Assembly: GCF_004102725.1 (NCBI RefSeq)
Contig: NZ_LHQS01000002.1
Span: 983,984-1,047,983 of the forward strand
DNA from: Methanoculleus taiwanensis
Lineage (GTDB): Archaea; Halobacteriota; Methanomicrobia; Methanomicrobiales; Methanoculleaceae
Direction of reading: 5' to 3'
Length of the DNA stretch: 64,000 nucleotides
Shown: positions 16,104 to 25,739 of the stretch, in pieces
Numbering within the stretch: position 1 is the first letter of the stretch
How the letters are laid out: each line of letters opens with the position of its first letter
The notes under the pieces: generated by a model
Databases searched by the model: none
Seen by the model: only the letters and a program-made list of their open reading frames with translations
What the model was told of the DNA's origin: nothing
Translations under genes and position numbers: made by a program

Positions 16104-16662
16104 CGCAGTTTCCGATGATCATGATCTTTCTCTCACTCATTACATTCTTTACGAAAGGATCTCCGTCCTCTCTTCGCCGGGTAAATTCACTGCTGCGCAT
16201 GAGCGAGTAGTTGATCTCCCGCCCGATCGCGCGTTCGCTTGTATGCACGAGCGGGATCAGCGTTTTTTCGTCCACATCGCCCACGATGAAGAGGTCGATA
16301 TCGCTCTTTCCTCCTGCGGTTCCCTGTGCAAATGATCCGTAGATGAACATGCACTCGATAGTCTGCACGAGCGAGAGGTTCTCCCGGATGATCCGTGCGA
16401 CTCCTTCGGTCTTCAGCACGATCTGCTGGAGCTCATGGTAGATGAAGAAATCACGGTCGACACCGAAGTACTGCTGATTCCCCTTTCGCTCCCCGACAAG
16501 AAGACCGAATGACTCCAGATTTGCAAGCTCGCGGCGCACTCCGTTGATATTCTCACCGGTCATGCGGACGATCTCGCGAATGTAGAACTTGCTCTCCGGA
16601 TTGAGCAGAAACAGGGTGAGGAGTTTGACCCGGGTCTTTGAGGAGATGAGCGCCTCCAGCAT
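16096..16662 (-). CDS. Winged-HTH nucleotidyltransferase (antitoxin/regulator)
   Basis: The 188-residue protein joins an ArsR-like winged helix (about 1-65: SSKTRVKLLTLFLLN then GENINGVRRELANLE) to a minimal nucleotidyltransferase domain (about 90-185) with GSFAQGTAGGKSDIDLFIV. This is the archaeal HTH-MNT type that pairs with a HEPN protein. The N-terminal domain makes it a likely autorepressor: two inverted repeats lie directly before its ATG. The downstream HEPN partner is frameshifted, so the antitoxin gene survives without a working toxin. The transcript is probably leaderless, since the TATA-like stretch is about 26 bases upstream of the ATG. Confidence 0.88.
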   Translation of the reverse strand: MLEALISSKTRVKLLTLFLLNPESKFYIREIVRMTGENINGVRRELANLESFGLLVGERKGNQQYFGVDRDFFIYHELQQIVLKTEGVARIIRENLSLVQTIECMFIYGSFAQGTAGGKSDIDLFIVGDVDEKTLIPLVHTSERAIGREINYSLMRSSEFTRRREDGDPFVKNVMSERKIMIIGNCDD

Positions 16663-16700
16663 GAATACATAATGTATTCGTTTGAATAAAAAATGTATTC
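16663..16700. promoter_or_regulatory. Tandem inverted-repeat operators over a leaderless promoter
   Basis: GAATACATAATGTATTC at 16663-16679 is a perfect 8-bp inverted repeat with one central base, and it abuts the start codon at 16662. A second, imperfect copy, GAATAAAAAATGTATTC, lies at 16684-16700, exactly 21 bp (two helical turns) away, and contains the T-rich TATA-like element. The winged-HTH protein encoded immediately downstream is the obvious candidate to bind both. Confidence 0.75.
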
Positions 16701-17030
16701 ATTAACCGGGGGTCCGGTGTGTTCCTTGGCAGATGTAGTTCCTGGGGGGGCAAGCGTCGGAGCATCCCGGCCGGATCTCCGATTCAATCGTGAAGATACC
16801 TCTCGTGCAGAGGGAGATCACGCTCTCGTTCCCCCTCCCAGAGCTGCACCGTCGACACGATCATCCCGATCCGGAATGCGTGTTCGAACCTGATCCCGAG
16901 CTCGCCGAGCGGGCGGAAGAGGTAGATTGCCCCGGTGCGACTGTGAGGTATCGGAGGGATGCCCGAGCCCCCGGGTATTTGGAGTTACGTCCCCGGACGA
17001 AAACAGGATCGGTGATCACTCGATCTTGCA
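16701..17030. other. Gene-poor stretch with a coding-like remnant
   Basis: No intact gene is seen. On the minus strand between about 16790 and 16950 one frame reads AIYLFRPLGELGIRFEHAF then RIGMIVSTVQLWEGERERD. Its codons have the GC-rich third positions of neighbouring genes and it looks like the middle of a protein, but no start, family or full length is recognisable. It may be the relic of a decayed gene beside the broken toxin locus. Confidence 0.3.
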
Positions 17031-18203
17031 TCAGGGCGAACCCTGCCCGTCCGCCAGGTACCGCATCTTCAGCCGGAGGATCCGGGCGCAGGATTCATTG
17101 ATCCGCTCCTCGGAGATCTTCCCCTCTGCGACCAGGTTCTTCACGATCCCGACCGCTTTCTCTGCAACCTCCTCGTCGTAGACCAGGTTGTTTGCAAAGA
17201 GGAAGATGTCGCATCCGGCGTTGATCGAGAGGCAGAGCGACTCTTCAAGGCCGTAGGTGTCGTGGATCGCGCCCATGTCCATCGCGTCCGTGACGACCAC
17301 GCCGTCATACCCGAGCTGCTCGCGGAGAATCCCGGTGACCGTCGCGTGCGAGAGCGTGGCCGGGTAGTCGGGGTCGAGGTGTGCGTTGTAGACGTGGGCG
17401 GTCATGACCATGTCGGGGAGATTCCGGCCGATGAGGTCCCGGTAGGGCAGGAGTTCCTCCTCGGTCCAGGTCGCAGTGACGTCGGTGAACCCTGCGTGGG
17501 TGTCGGCCAGGGCGCTCCCGTGGCCCGGGAAGTGCTTGATCGCCGTCATCACGCCCTCCGCGTGGTGCTCCTCGATGATCCAGCGTGCGTTTTCGGCGAC
17601 CACGCTCGCGTTGTCGGAGAAGCTCCGTCCGAGCCTGCCGATCGCGGGCGAGTCGGCCGTGACGTTCAGGTCGACGACGGGGGCGAAGTTGAGGTTGCAG
17701 CCGCTCTCCCGCACCATCGCGGCAAGGCTCCGTCCCGCCTCCCGGGTGGCGGTCTCGTTGTTCAGCTCGCCGAGCGCCGCGGCGGAGACGGTCGGGGGAT
17801 AGCCGTAGGCCTCCTTGAGCCGGCAGACCGCCCCGCCTTCCTGGTCGACGGCGATGAAGAGCGGGATCTTTTCGGCATAGCCCTGGAGTTCTGCGGTCAG
17901 GGCACGGACCTGGGCCGGATCCCTGATGTTCCGCTCGCTGCTGCCGAGCGCTACGTCGCGGTCGAAGAGGATCACCCCGCCGACCCGCCCGGCCGCGATC
18001 TCGCGGGCGATCTGCGTGTCGGCATCGACGGCGTAGCCGCGAAACCCGACCATGAGCATCTGCCCGATCTTCTCATCGAGGGTGAGCGAGTCCAGTGTTC
18101 GGTTGAGGGTATCCTGCTGAGCCGGTGCGGAGGTGCAGCCCGCAACAGCGGTGGTGAGAACGAGCACGACGACAAGGAGCCTTCCGGGGGAGGGGCGAAC
18201 CAT
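17031..18203 (-). CDS. Glycoside hydrolase family 3 lipoprotein, NagZ-like
   Basis: The 390-residue protein has a signal peptide with lipobox (VAGC) and should be anchored outside the cell. The rest is a single GH3 TIM barrel like bacterial NagZ: DEKIGQMLMVGFRG, AVDQEGGAVCRL, KHFPGHGSALADTH (with the Asp-x-His general acid/base pair of NagZ), and the nucleophile segment VVTDAMDMGAI. It would release beta-linked N-acetylhexosamines or related sugars. Archaea lack murein, so the target may be glycans of surface proteins or of other cells. The start at 18203 puts the signal peptide at the N-terminus. It is divergent from the giant protease gene. Confidence 0.9.
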   Translation of the reverse strand: MVRPSPGRLLVVVLVLTTAVAGCTSAPAQQDTLNRTLDSLTLDEKIGQMLMVGFRGYAVDADTQIAREIAAGRVGGVILFDRDVALGSSERNIRDPAQVRALTAELQGYAEKIPLFIAVDQEGGAVCRLKEAYGYPPTVSAAALGELNNETATREAGRSLAAMVRESGCNLNFAPVVDLNVTADSPAIGRLGRSFSDNASVVAENARWIIEEHHAEGVMTAIKHFPGHGSALADTHAGFTDVTATWTEEELLPYRDLIGRNLPDMVMTAHVYNAHLDPDYPATLSHATVTGILREQLGYDGVVVTDAMDMGAIHDTYGLEESLCLSINAGCDIFLFANNLVYDEEVAEKAVGIVKNLVAEGKISEERINESCARILRLKMRYLADGQGSP

Positions 18204-18300
18204 ACTATTCTCTGAAACCCGCCGGAATAAATGGGTGTCTGCCGGTGCGGCGGGTGCTGTTCTCCCCGCAACGCTCACCGGGCAGCTGCCGTGTACGCAT

Positions 18301-18310
18301 CTATATATAC
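18301..18310 (+). promoter_or_regulatory. TATA box for the giant secreted protease
   Basis: CTATATATAC is followed by CTTCCTG. Almost the same string, CTATATACCTTCTGG, precedes the beta-helix gene at 26169. Both are more than 200 bases upstream of their start codons. Confidence 0.6.
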
Positions 18311-18381
18311 CTTCCTGAAAAATATCCTGTATCGTATTTCAGTATCCCTGATTGTGCGCCCATAAGGAGACCGGGACGCCA

Positions 18382-18489
18382 GCAAGCGTATGGGGTGCAC
18401 GGCGATGGTAATCCATACGTCTGCGATTTTTTTGCGACCGCCATGAGAACCATACGCCCCGTAGTGGCGGGTAACGGCGCCGTTCTCAT
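18382..18489 (+). promoter_or_regulatory. Structured leader with terminator-like hairpin and alternative pairing
   Basis: GCAAGCGTATGG (18382-18393) can pair with CCATACGTCTGC (18413-18424) with one mismatch, and seven T residues follow at 18427-18433. A second CCATACG at 18450-18456 could pair with the same left arm. It sits at the edge of another hairpin, ATGAGAAC (18443-18450) with GTTCTCAT (18482-18489). The protease ATG follows at 18522. This has the shape of an attenuator, but no known riboswitch class is recognised. Confidence 0.4.
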
Positions 18490-18521
18490 ATCAGGGTGCA
18501 TTGAACCTGCGGGTGATTCCG

Positions 18522-21500
18522 ATGAAGCTTATCTATCTTGCGATCCTGACTCTCCTCCTCTTCTGCAGCGGCGTCTCTGCGATGCTGCCGGGTGAGAACG
18601 AAACGTTCGCCGAACCTGCTCTGACCACGGCAGTCGGGGACAACTCCTCCGTCGCGCCGGAACCCCTTGACCCTCCGATAGATCCGTGTGAGGAGCAGGA
18701 GGACCTCCCGCAGCCCGACGATACCCCCATCGCCGTACCCTTCTGCACCGGGGATACACCGGAGTACGCCCTTCTCCCGGCAGGCATGGAAGACCGCCCC
18801 CTCTATGCACCGGACAGCATCATCGTCCAGTTCCAGCCCGGGGTGGCGGAGGATATCTCTCTGATGGCGGTGACCGCCGATCGGGTTCATGCTCGCCACG
18901 GAACATACCTCCGGCAGGACTTTTCAGAAAAAGGCCTTGCCGGCCTGCAGGTGGTCGGCCTTCCGGAGGATCTCAGCGTGCCTGATGCGGTCGCGACCTA
19001 CCGGCAGGATCCGGCCGTCCTCTACGCCGAGCCGAACTACTACTGCTACCCGGACCGGATACCCGATGACCTGTACTTCTCCTACCTCTGGGGGCTCCGG
19101 AACACCGGGCAGACCGTCGGCGGCCAGGCCGGCACCGCCGGTGCGGACATCGCCGCTCCTGGCGCCTGGGATATCACCACGGGCTCAAAAGAGGTCGTCG
19201 TCGCGGTCCTCGACTCCGGGGTGTACCAGCAGCACCTCGACCTCGTCGATAACTTCTGGCGCAACCCTGGTGAAACGGCAGACGGGAGCGATACGGACGG
19301 CAACGGCTACGTCGACGATCTCTACGGCTGGGACTTCTACGACAACGACAACGACCCGGACGATCTGAACGGGCACGGGACGCACTGTGCGGGGACGATC
19401 GCCGCGGCCGGGAACAACGACCTGGGCGTCGCCGGGGTGATGTGGACGGCGAAGATCATGCCGCTGCGGTTCAGCGGCCCGAACGGTGTCGGCACCATCG
19501 CCGGTGCGATCAACGCGATCACCTATGCGAAGAATAACGGTGCCCACATCATCAGCAACTCGTGGGGGACGCCGGGCTACTCGGAGTCGCTGAAACAGGC
19601 CATCGACGCGTTCGACGGCGTCGTTACCTGTTCAGCCGGAAATGACGCCTCGGATAACGACGCTTCGCCGCGGTATCCGGGCTCTTTCAACAGCTCGCAT
19701 ATCATCGCGGTCGCCTCGACCGACAACCGGGATGCCCTCTCCTCCTTCTCAAACTACGGCGCAACCACGGTAGACCTCGCCGCGCCCGGCACCAACATCT
19801 ATAGTACCTTCATCTACTTCGACCGGGAGGAGCGGTTCGCCGACACGATGGCCACCCTGAACAACTGGTCGACGTCAGGTACGTGGGGCCTGAATACGAC
19901 CGTATACCAGTCATCGCCCGGATCGGCATCCGACAACCCCTTCGGGAACACGACGCCGGTCGGAGAGTCCTGGCTGCTTATGGCGAACAACGTGACGCTC
20001 GGCGACTACTGCCTTCCGGAGCTCACGTTCTGGTGCAACTACTCCCTCACCGCCGGGAATAACCAGCTCGCCATCTACGCCTCGTCCCCGACGGTGGCCA
20101 ATACGTACTACCCTATCGGAGCACGCAGGGGGAGTTCGAACGGCGGATGGACGAAGATTTTCATCTCGTCATCCACCATACTCACAGCATACAAGAATAA
20201 CGGGTTTACAGCGATACCGAAGGATCTGAAGTTTGCACTCATACTTATGAGGGATAACACCACGGCGCCCGACTACGTGTACGTCGATGACGTCTCGGTC
20301 ACCGAGGTGACGCAGGTCCTCCCCAATTACGGATATATGAGCGGCACCTCGATGGCCACCCCGCACGTCGCCGGGCTTGCCGGCCTCCTGAAGGCCTACA
20401 ACACGTCCCTGACAACATCGCAGGTGCGGGGCGTCATCCTCGCAACCGTCGATCCGCTCCCGGCTCTTGCGGGCAGGACCGCGACCGGCGGGCGGATCAA
20501 CGCCACGAAGGCGCTTTCGGCGGTGTACCTCAACGCCAGCCTCACCGCAAACCGGACGAGCGGCACCGTGCCGCTGACGGTCGGGTTCAACGACACCTCT
20601 ACCGGGATGAACTATACGTGCCTGTGGTCGTTCGGGGACGGGAATACCTCGGTCGAGCAGAACCCGGTCTTCACCTACACGACGAACGGCACGTACACCG
20701 TGAACCTGACGATCACGAACGCCTACGGGGCGAACACCACCTCGCGGGCAAACCTCGTCACCGTCACCGCACCGGACGAACCGACGCCGACGCCGACCGC
20801 CACGCCGACGGCGACCCCCACCCCGACGCCGACCGTCACCCCGACGGTCACCCCCACCCCGACGCCGACTCACAGTCCGCCGCACACCTGGGTCACCTAT
20901 CTCGGCACCGAGACCGTCCGCCTTGCCTGGCCTGACAGCAGCCCGCTGAAGGGCACCTCGCATGACGGCGGCTATTACGTCTACCGTGACGGCACCGGGA
21001 GGGTCTGGCAGGATGCCGGAACCAGTCTTGTCGATTATAAAGTGCCCGGCAGCCAGCACACCTATGAGGTCTTCTGCTACAACAAGACCTCACAGAAACT
21101 GGAGTGTCCGCTCGGCGGTCCGGTAACGGTCGGTTTCGGCCGGACGGTCGGCGGCGACCTGCCGACCGAGACCTCCATCTTTGATGTCTGGGATGCAGAC
21201 GGCGGCACGCTGACGCTCTTTGACGACACCCGGCTCACCGATCTGGCGGGCTCCCGGCTTGAGATACGCGACGCCACCCTCGTGGCCGAGAACGGCACCT
21301 GTATCACCGGCCCGGGCTCGCTCATCCTGCAGGATACCACTCTTTCGGGCGTCCTCGTGGACATCTCGCGGGGAGGCTCAGACAATAAAGCGCTGAGCAC
21401 CTACGGCACCATCAACACGGACAGCCCGATCATCGTGCAGGACAGCGACCTCCTGCTTCTGGACATCGCTTCGACATCCTCGCTCGACGTGACCGGGGAG

Positions 21501-24500
21501 AGGAACCGGATCCAGTCCTGCACCGGTATGATCACGGTAACCGGGAACGGTACCTATGTCGGCGGCTGCAGTGGGGAGGGATACGCCGGGATCTCCGTGA
21601 AAGGAGAGAATGCCGTTATCGAGGACAATGTACTGCAGAACATCTGGCACACCCTGTACGACGAACGCTACGGCATCTGGCTCAGCGACGGGTCAGGGAG
21701 CATCATCCGGAACAACACCGTCACGAACGTCACCGCGTGGTCAACCTGGGGCGACGGCATCAGGCTCGGCACAGCGAACGGGAACCCGGTCGAGAATATC
21801 ACCATCGAGGATAACCGGATAGACGGGGTTACGGGCGTCGGCATACGGCTGCTCGTCGACACCGAACTCCTCACGATCCAGGGCAATGCGATCCGGAACA
21901 CGACGCATCACGGGATCTATGCAGAGCGTGAATCCACCACGCCGGCCACCCCCCGCTTCTTTGAGATCTGCGGGAACACAATTGATACCACGGGGACGTA
22001 CTGTATCTACCTCGCCGGGAGCAACGGCTACATCGAGAACAACACCCTTGCGAACGTCAACGCTGCAATCCGGCTGCACGGCAACGGATTTACCGTCTGC
22101 AACAACAGCGCCACCGCGATCAGCGGTGCATACGGGCTCTCCGGCGCGGAAGCCGCGATCGCGGTCTACGGAAACGATACGGTCATCAGCGGAAATGCGG
22201 TAGCGGAGTATACCGGCGTCCAGAACAGCGGGCTGCAGTACGGTATCCGGATCGAGGGTGAGTACGGCCTCCTCCGGAACAACACGGTGGAGCGGTACTT
22301 CTCAGGACTGGATATCATCGGTACCAACCATACCGTGACCGGAAACGTCCTTCGGACAATCTCCGGCACCCCGATGAATCACCACGTCGTCAACTTCTCA
22401 GCCGACGCCTCGCTCTTCGCCGAAAACACCATCATCAACACCACCCAGCCGTCGTGGGCGCGTGGCGTGGTCTACGTCGCCGGGGTGGGAGAGAATACCT
22501 TCCAAAACAACCTGATCGACTCCGGCAAAAACGGATTCTACTGCACAAAGATCAAGAACGGCACGGTCATCGAGGAGAATGCCATTACAAACGTAACGGT
22601 AAGCGGCATGTATCTGTACCAGGTGTACGGCGGCGATGCGGCCACCGGCGAGGGCTACTCGGATCTGCAGGTGCTGAACAACACCATCGCCGGCAAGAAC
22701 CAGCAATGGAGCAGCGCCGTCTCGATCGACCGGGTCGACGGGATCCGGGTATCCGGGAACGCAATCCGGGACTTCGTCTCCGGCATCGAGACGTATCAGT
22801 TGACGAAGGACACCATAATCTCAGAAAACACCGTCGAGCGGGGGTCGCAAGCCCTCTCCCTGAAGGGGACGGGCGATTGGATATGCGAAAATACCTTCTG
22901 CAACTACACCACCCAGGGAGTCTACCTCGAAAACCCCGTCGGCACGCTCCTTCGGAACAACACCATCCTGAACGCCGGAAAGAGCGTTCTCCCCGCCATC
23001 CGGGTGAACACCTACGCAGCGGACGCATTTGCGATCGAGCGAAACACCATCGGCAACATGACCCACCGGACGACCTTCTCCATCACGGGGAGCAGCAACG
23101 GTCTTGTAATAAAACCGGTCCTGACCCCTCCGGCACCCCCGAAGTACCCCGACTACCCCTTGAACCGGGCGCCGATCGGCCAGTGGATCGATATCAACAC
23201 CTACAACGCTGTCCGGAGCGACCCCTTCCGGTTCAACCTCACCTTCCACTACGCACCGGAGGACCTCGTCGGGGTCGGCGCCGAGAGCCTCTCGGTGTGG
23301 CGGCATAACACCAGCGGCTGGAACGCCGGGGGCGGCGACGCCGCGTGGAACAAAACCCGATGGCTCGACACCACCGCTCACGAGGTCGGCGTGCAGGTCA
23401 CCAGTCTGCCGCCGTATACGGCGGATGCGGTCGTCTTCGCACCGCTCGGGAACATGCCGGTGCACAACCTCAACCTCGAGCGGGACTACGGGACGATCAC
23501 CGAGGCGCTCGCCGACGAAGACCTCGCGGGCGGCCACACCATCGTCGTCGATTCCGGCTACGCCGGGCAGGAGAACCTGAAGATCGGAAAGTCCATCAGC
23601 CTGCTCGCAACCTCAGGCCTTCCTTCGGACGTACGCGTGACCGCACAGGATCCGACAAAGCCGGTCGTCGATCTGATCGGTGAGGGGTCGACGGTTGCCG
23701 GGTTCGTCTTCGAGGGTGCGACATCATCGCAGGGCGTCCTCGTCGACGGCGGCACGAAGATCACGATCCGGGACTGCACCGTCCGGGGCAACCGGGAAGG
23801 AGTGGTCGTCCAGCCGTTCAGCGCCTATACCGAGTTGAAATCGACGAACTGCAGCATACTCGGGACGACCGTCACCGGAAACATCCAGGGGGGCGTCCTG
23901 ATCGTCGAGGGCTCCGGGCATACCGTTCAGAACTGTATCCTCTCGGATCCCCATCTCGGGATTGGGCTTGAGAACGCGACAGAGAGCCGCATCTCCGGAA
24001 ACACCTTCACCGGCTGCGATGAGAAGGGCATCTGGATCATCGGGGGCGAGAAGAGCACGGTCACCCGCAACACGCTTGCCGGCGGAGAGCAGGGAATCCT
24101 CCTCGACCGGACCTGCGAGAGCATTCTTCAGGAGAATACGGTTGCAGATGCGACCGAAGCCGGGATCACCCTCCTTGAGTCGCACCAAACGACCCTCACC
24201 GCCGAGAACGTCTCGGCCTCACCGGTCGGCATTCTCCTCGACGGTGCGGACGACAACACCCTCACCGGCTGCATGGTCACCGGTGCCCCGGACGGGCGGG
24301 AGACGACCGGCATTCTGATTCGCGAGTCCGATCGAAGCACCCTTACCGGCTGCCGGATCGCGAACATCACCTCGCAGAATCACGCGGTGACGGGGATCCG
24401 CCTTACCGGGAGTTCGACGGCGGCCACGATCACCGATACGGTCATCGCATCGGTCACCGCCCCGAAGATCGCCGGCGCCGTCATCGGGTCGGGGAGCCAG

Positions 24501-25718
24501 GGGACGGGCATCGCCAACCTGACGGTGCGCGACCTCGCCGGCGGCGGGTCAGGGGTGGTCGGGGTTGCCATCGAACCGAATACGGGCGGTGCCCGGATCG
24601 ACCGCTCGGCGATGACGGACCTCCGTGCGACCGGGAACGTCACGGCGATAGCCGCCGATCGTGCCGCCGCCGCTGCCGTCAGGATGACCGCGATCGACCG
24701 GATCAACTCGACCGGCGGGGAGGCGTTCGGAGTCCTCGTCAACGCCAGCACCGGGATGATCCTTGAGAATCTCACCGTCACCCGGGTAACCGGCACCGGA
24801 GACCGTGCCGCTGTCGCGCTCCTCTCGAGCGACAATGCCACTCTCGGGTTCTTCGAGGTCGGCGATGCGCACCCCGTCCTCTGCAACCTCACCGCAACCG
24901 GTTCGATCCGGATCAGCGGTGTGGACGCTCCCCCGACAGCTCCCGACGGGATGCAGGCGATCGGGAGGTTCGTTGCGATCAGCAACACCACTCCCGCAGA
25001 GGCTGCGATCAAGATGTACTATACCGCTGCAGATCTCGACGGCGTCACTCCGTCGTCGCTCCGTATCTGGCGGCATGCAGACGCCTGGTCGCGGGTACAG
25101 GGGATGAACGGGGTAGATACGGAGAACCGGTTCGTCTATGCGACGGCGAGCGAGTTCGGCGTCTTCGCACCGCTCCAGGAACCGGTCATCGTGCCGCTCG
25201 TTACCAGTCCCGCGGCGGCGCCGGCGGTCATCCCGACCGATACCGACGGCACCCCGGGAGTGGGCGAGACCGCAGAGCTCTCCGTGAAGGTTACCGGGGG
25301 GAGCATCGCATCGGTGACGGTGAACCTCTCCGGGCTCGGCGGGCCCGCGGCGGCAGCGATGGCAGATGCCGGGAACGGCGTCTGGACGGCGAGCACGGCC
25401 GGCACCCTCCCGTCGCCGTTCGGTGACGGCGCCTACCTGCCGGTGCTCCTGCCCGTGAACGCGACGAGCACGGACGGCGTCAGCAACACCACGGTCTCCA
25501 TCCCGCTCACGGTAGTGAAGAACGGCGACGCCAACGGGAACAACCGGGTCACGCTCTACGACGCCGTCTACACCGCTCGGCACGTCCTCGAAATGGAGGG
25601 CTACCCGATGACCGAGAGCGTCGGCATGGTCGCGGGCGGCGATACGCTCTCGCTCCACGACGCGATGTGCCTCGCAAAGCACCTGCTCGGCATTCCCGGA
25701 TTTGCAGAGCTGCACTGA
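18522..25718 (+). CDS. Giant secreted subtilisin-like protease with PKD, beta-helix and dockerin regions
   Basis: The protein has 2398 residues. A signal peptide (1-20) leads to an inhibitor-like propeptide (about 90-180), then an S8 protease with Asp231 (VLDSGV), His285 (NGHGTHCAGT) and Ser610 (SGTSMATPHVAG). About 170 residues resembling a beta-sandwich are inserted between the Asn region and Ser610 (about 430-600). Next come a PKD domain (about 675-755, SFGDGNTS), a Thr-Pro linker, a beta-sandwich stretch, and two long right-handed beta-helix regions with NosD-like repeats (GNxIxN). A shared module with GGGDAAWNKTRWLD separates the two helices. The C-terminus is dockerin-like (GDANGNNRVTLYDAV). 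It is probably cell-surface or extracellular and may bind polysaccharide. ATG at 18522 follows GGTGA; TTG at 18501 is an unlikely alternative. Confidence 0.93.
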   Translation: MKLIYLAILTLLLFCSGVSAMLPGENETFAEPALTTAVGDNSSVAPEPLDPPIDPCEEQEDLPQPDDTPIAVPFCTGDTPEYALLPAGMEDRPLYAPDSIIVQFQPGVAEDISLMAVTADRVHARHGTYLRQDFSEKGLAGLQVVGLPEDLSVPDAVATYRQDPAVLYAEPNYYCYPDRIPDDLYFSYLWGLRNTGQTVGGQAGTAGADIAAPGAWDITTGSKEVVVAVLDSGVYQQHLDLVDNFWRNPGETADGSDTDGNGYVDDLYGWDFYDNDNDPDDLNGHGTHCAGTIAAAGNNDLGVAGVMWTAKIMPLRFSGPNGVGTIAGAINAITYAKNNGAHIISNSWGTPGYSESLKQAIDAFDGVVTCSAGNDASDNDASPRYPGSFNSSHIIAVASTDNRDALSSFSNYGATTVDLAAPGTNIYSTFIYFDREERFADTMATLNNWSTSGTWGLNTTVYQSSPGSASDNPFGNTTPVGESWLLMANNVTLGDYCLPELTFWCNYSLTAGNNQLAIYASSPTVANTYYPIGARRGSSNGGWTKIFISSSTILTAYKNNGFTAIPKDLKFALILMRDNTTAPDYVYVDDVSVTEVTQVLPNYGYMSGTSMATPHVAGLAGLLKAYNTSLTTSQVRGVILATVDPLPALAGRTATGGRINATKALSAVYLNASLTANRTSGTVPLTVGFNDTSTGMNYTCLWSFGDGNTSVEQNPVFTYTTNGTYTVNLTITNAYGANTTSRANLVTVTAPDEPTPTPTATPTATPTPTPTVTPTVTPTPTPTHSPPHTWVTYLGTETVRLAWPDSSPLKGTSHDGGYYVYRDGTGRVWQDAGTSLVDYKVPGSQHTYEVFCYNKTSQKLECPLGGPVTVGFGRTVGGDLPTETSIFDVWDADGGTLTLFDDTRLTDLAGSRLEIRDATLVAENGTCITGPGSLILQDTTLSGVLVDISRGGSDNKALSTYGTINTDSPIIVQDSDLLLLDIASTSSLDVTGERNRIQSCTGMITVTGNGTYVGGCSGEGYAGISVKGENAVIEDNVLQNIWHTLYDERYGIWLSDGSGSIIRNNTVTNVTAWSTWGDGIRLGTANGNPVENITIEDNRIDGVTGVGIRLLVDTELLTIQGNAIRNTTHHGIYAERESTTPATPRFFEICGNTIDTTGTYCIYLAGSNGYIENNTLANVNAAIRLHGNGFTVCNNSATAISGAYGLSGAEAAIAVYGNDTVISGNAVAEYTGVQNSGLQYGIRIEGEYGLLRNNTVERYFSGLDIIGTNHTVTGNVLRTISGTPMNHHVVNFSADASLFAENTIINTTQPSWARGVVYVAGVGENTFQNNLIDSGKNGFYCTKIKNGTVIEENAITNVTVSGMYLYQVYGGDAATGEGYSDLQVLNNTIAGKNQQWSSAVSIDRVDGIRVSGNAIRDFVSGIETYQLTKDTIISENTVERGSQALSLKGTGDWICENTFCNYTTQGVYLENPVGTLLRNNTILNAGKSVLPAIRVNTYAADAFAIERNTIGNMTHRTTFSITGSSNGLVIKPVLTPPAPPKYPDYPLNRAPIGQWIDINTYNAVRSDPFRFNLTFHYAPEDLVGVGAESLSVWRHNTSGWNAGGGDAAWNKTRWLDTTAHEVGVQVTSLPPYTADAVVFAPLGNMPVHNLNLERDYGTITEALADEDLAGGHTIVVDSGYAGQENLKIGKSISLLATSGLPSDVRVTAQDPTKPVVDLIGEGSTVAGFVFEGATSSQGVLVDGGTKITIRDCTVRGNREGVVVQPFSAYTELKSTNCSILGTTVTGNIQGGVLIVEGSGHTVQNCILSDPHLGIGLENATESRISGNTFTGCDEKGIWIIGGEKSTVTRNTLAGGEQGILLDRTCESILQENTVADATEAGITLLESHQTTLTAENVSASPVGILLDGADDNTLTGCMVTGAPDGRETTGILIRESDRSTLTGCRIANITSQNHAVTGIRLTGSSTAATITDTVIASVTAPKIAGAVIGSGSQGTGIANLTVRDLAGGGSGVVGVAIEPNTGGARIDRSAMTDLRATGNVTAIAADRAAAAAVRMTAIDRINSTGGEAFGVLVNASTGMILENLTVTRVTGTGDRAAVALLSSDNATLGFFEVGDAHPVLCNLTATGSIRISGVDAPPTAPDGMQAIGRFVAISNTTPAEAAIKMYYTAADLDGVTPSSLRIWRHADAWSRVQGMNGVDTENRFVYATASEFGVFAPLQEPVIVPLVTSPAAAPAVIPTDTDGTPGVGETAELSVKVTGGSIASVTVNLSGLGGPAAAAMADAGNGVWTASTAGTLPSPFGDGAYLPVLLPVNATSTDGVSNTTVSIPLTVVKNGDANGNNRVTLYDAVYTARHVLEMEGYPMTESVGMVAGGDTLSLHDAMCLAKHLLGIPGFAELH
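20779..20871 (+). repeat. Thr-Pro linker repeat inside the protease gene
   Basis: About 90 bases of CCGACG/CCGACC/CCCACC triplet-pair units encode an alternating Thr-Pro linker between the PKD domain and the following beta-sandwich. It is coding, in frame, and prone to length change by slippage. Confidence 0.8.
25544..25718 (+). repeat. Dockerin-coding 3' end, copy 1 of a near-identical pair
   Basis: These 175 bases match 29051-29225 with six mismatches counted by eye. Only one mismatch lies in the last 125 bases. It encodes the C-terminal dockerin-like half ending in GIPGFAELH. Confidence 0.9.
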
Positions 25719-25730
25719 CGGGAAGGCTCT

Positions 25731-25739
25731 CTCTTTTTG
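25731..25739 (+). terminator. T-tract terminator after the giant protease
   Basis: CTCTTTTTG lies 13 bases after the stop codon. Archaeal RNA polymerase commonly terminates at such T-runs; a similar but longer run follows the paralogous gene at 29225. Confidence 0.4.

Noticed and set aside
20779-20871. Tandem repeats as a possible CRISPR or non-coding minisatellite
   Set aside because: The units are 6-12 bases long, have no spacers, and translate in frame as a Thr-Pro linker.
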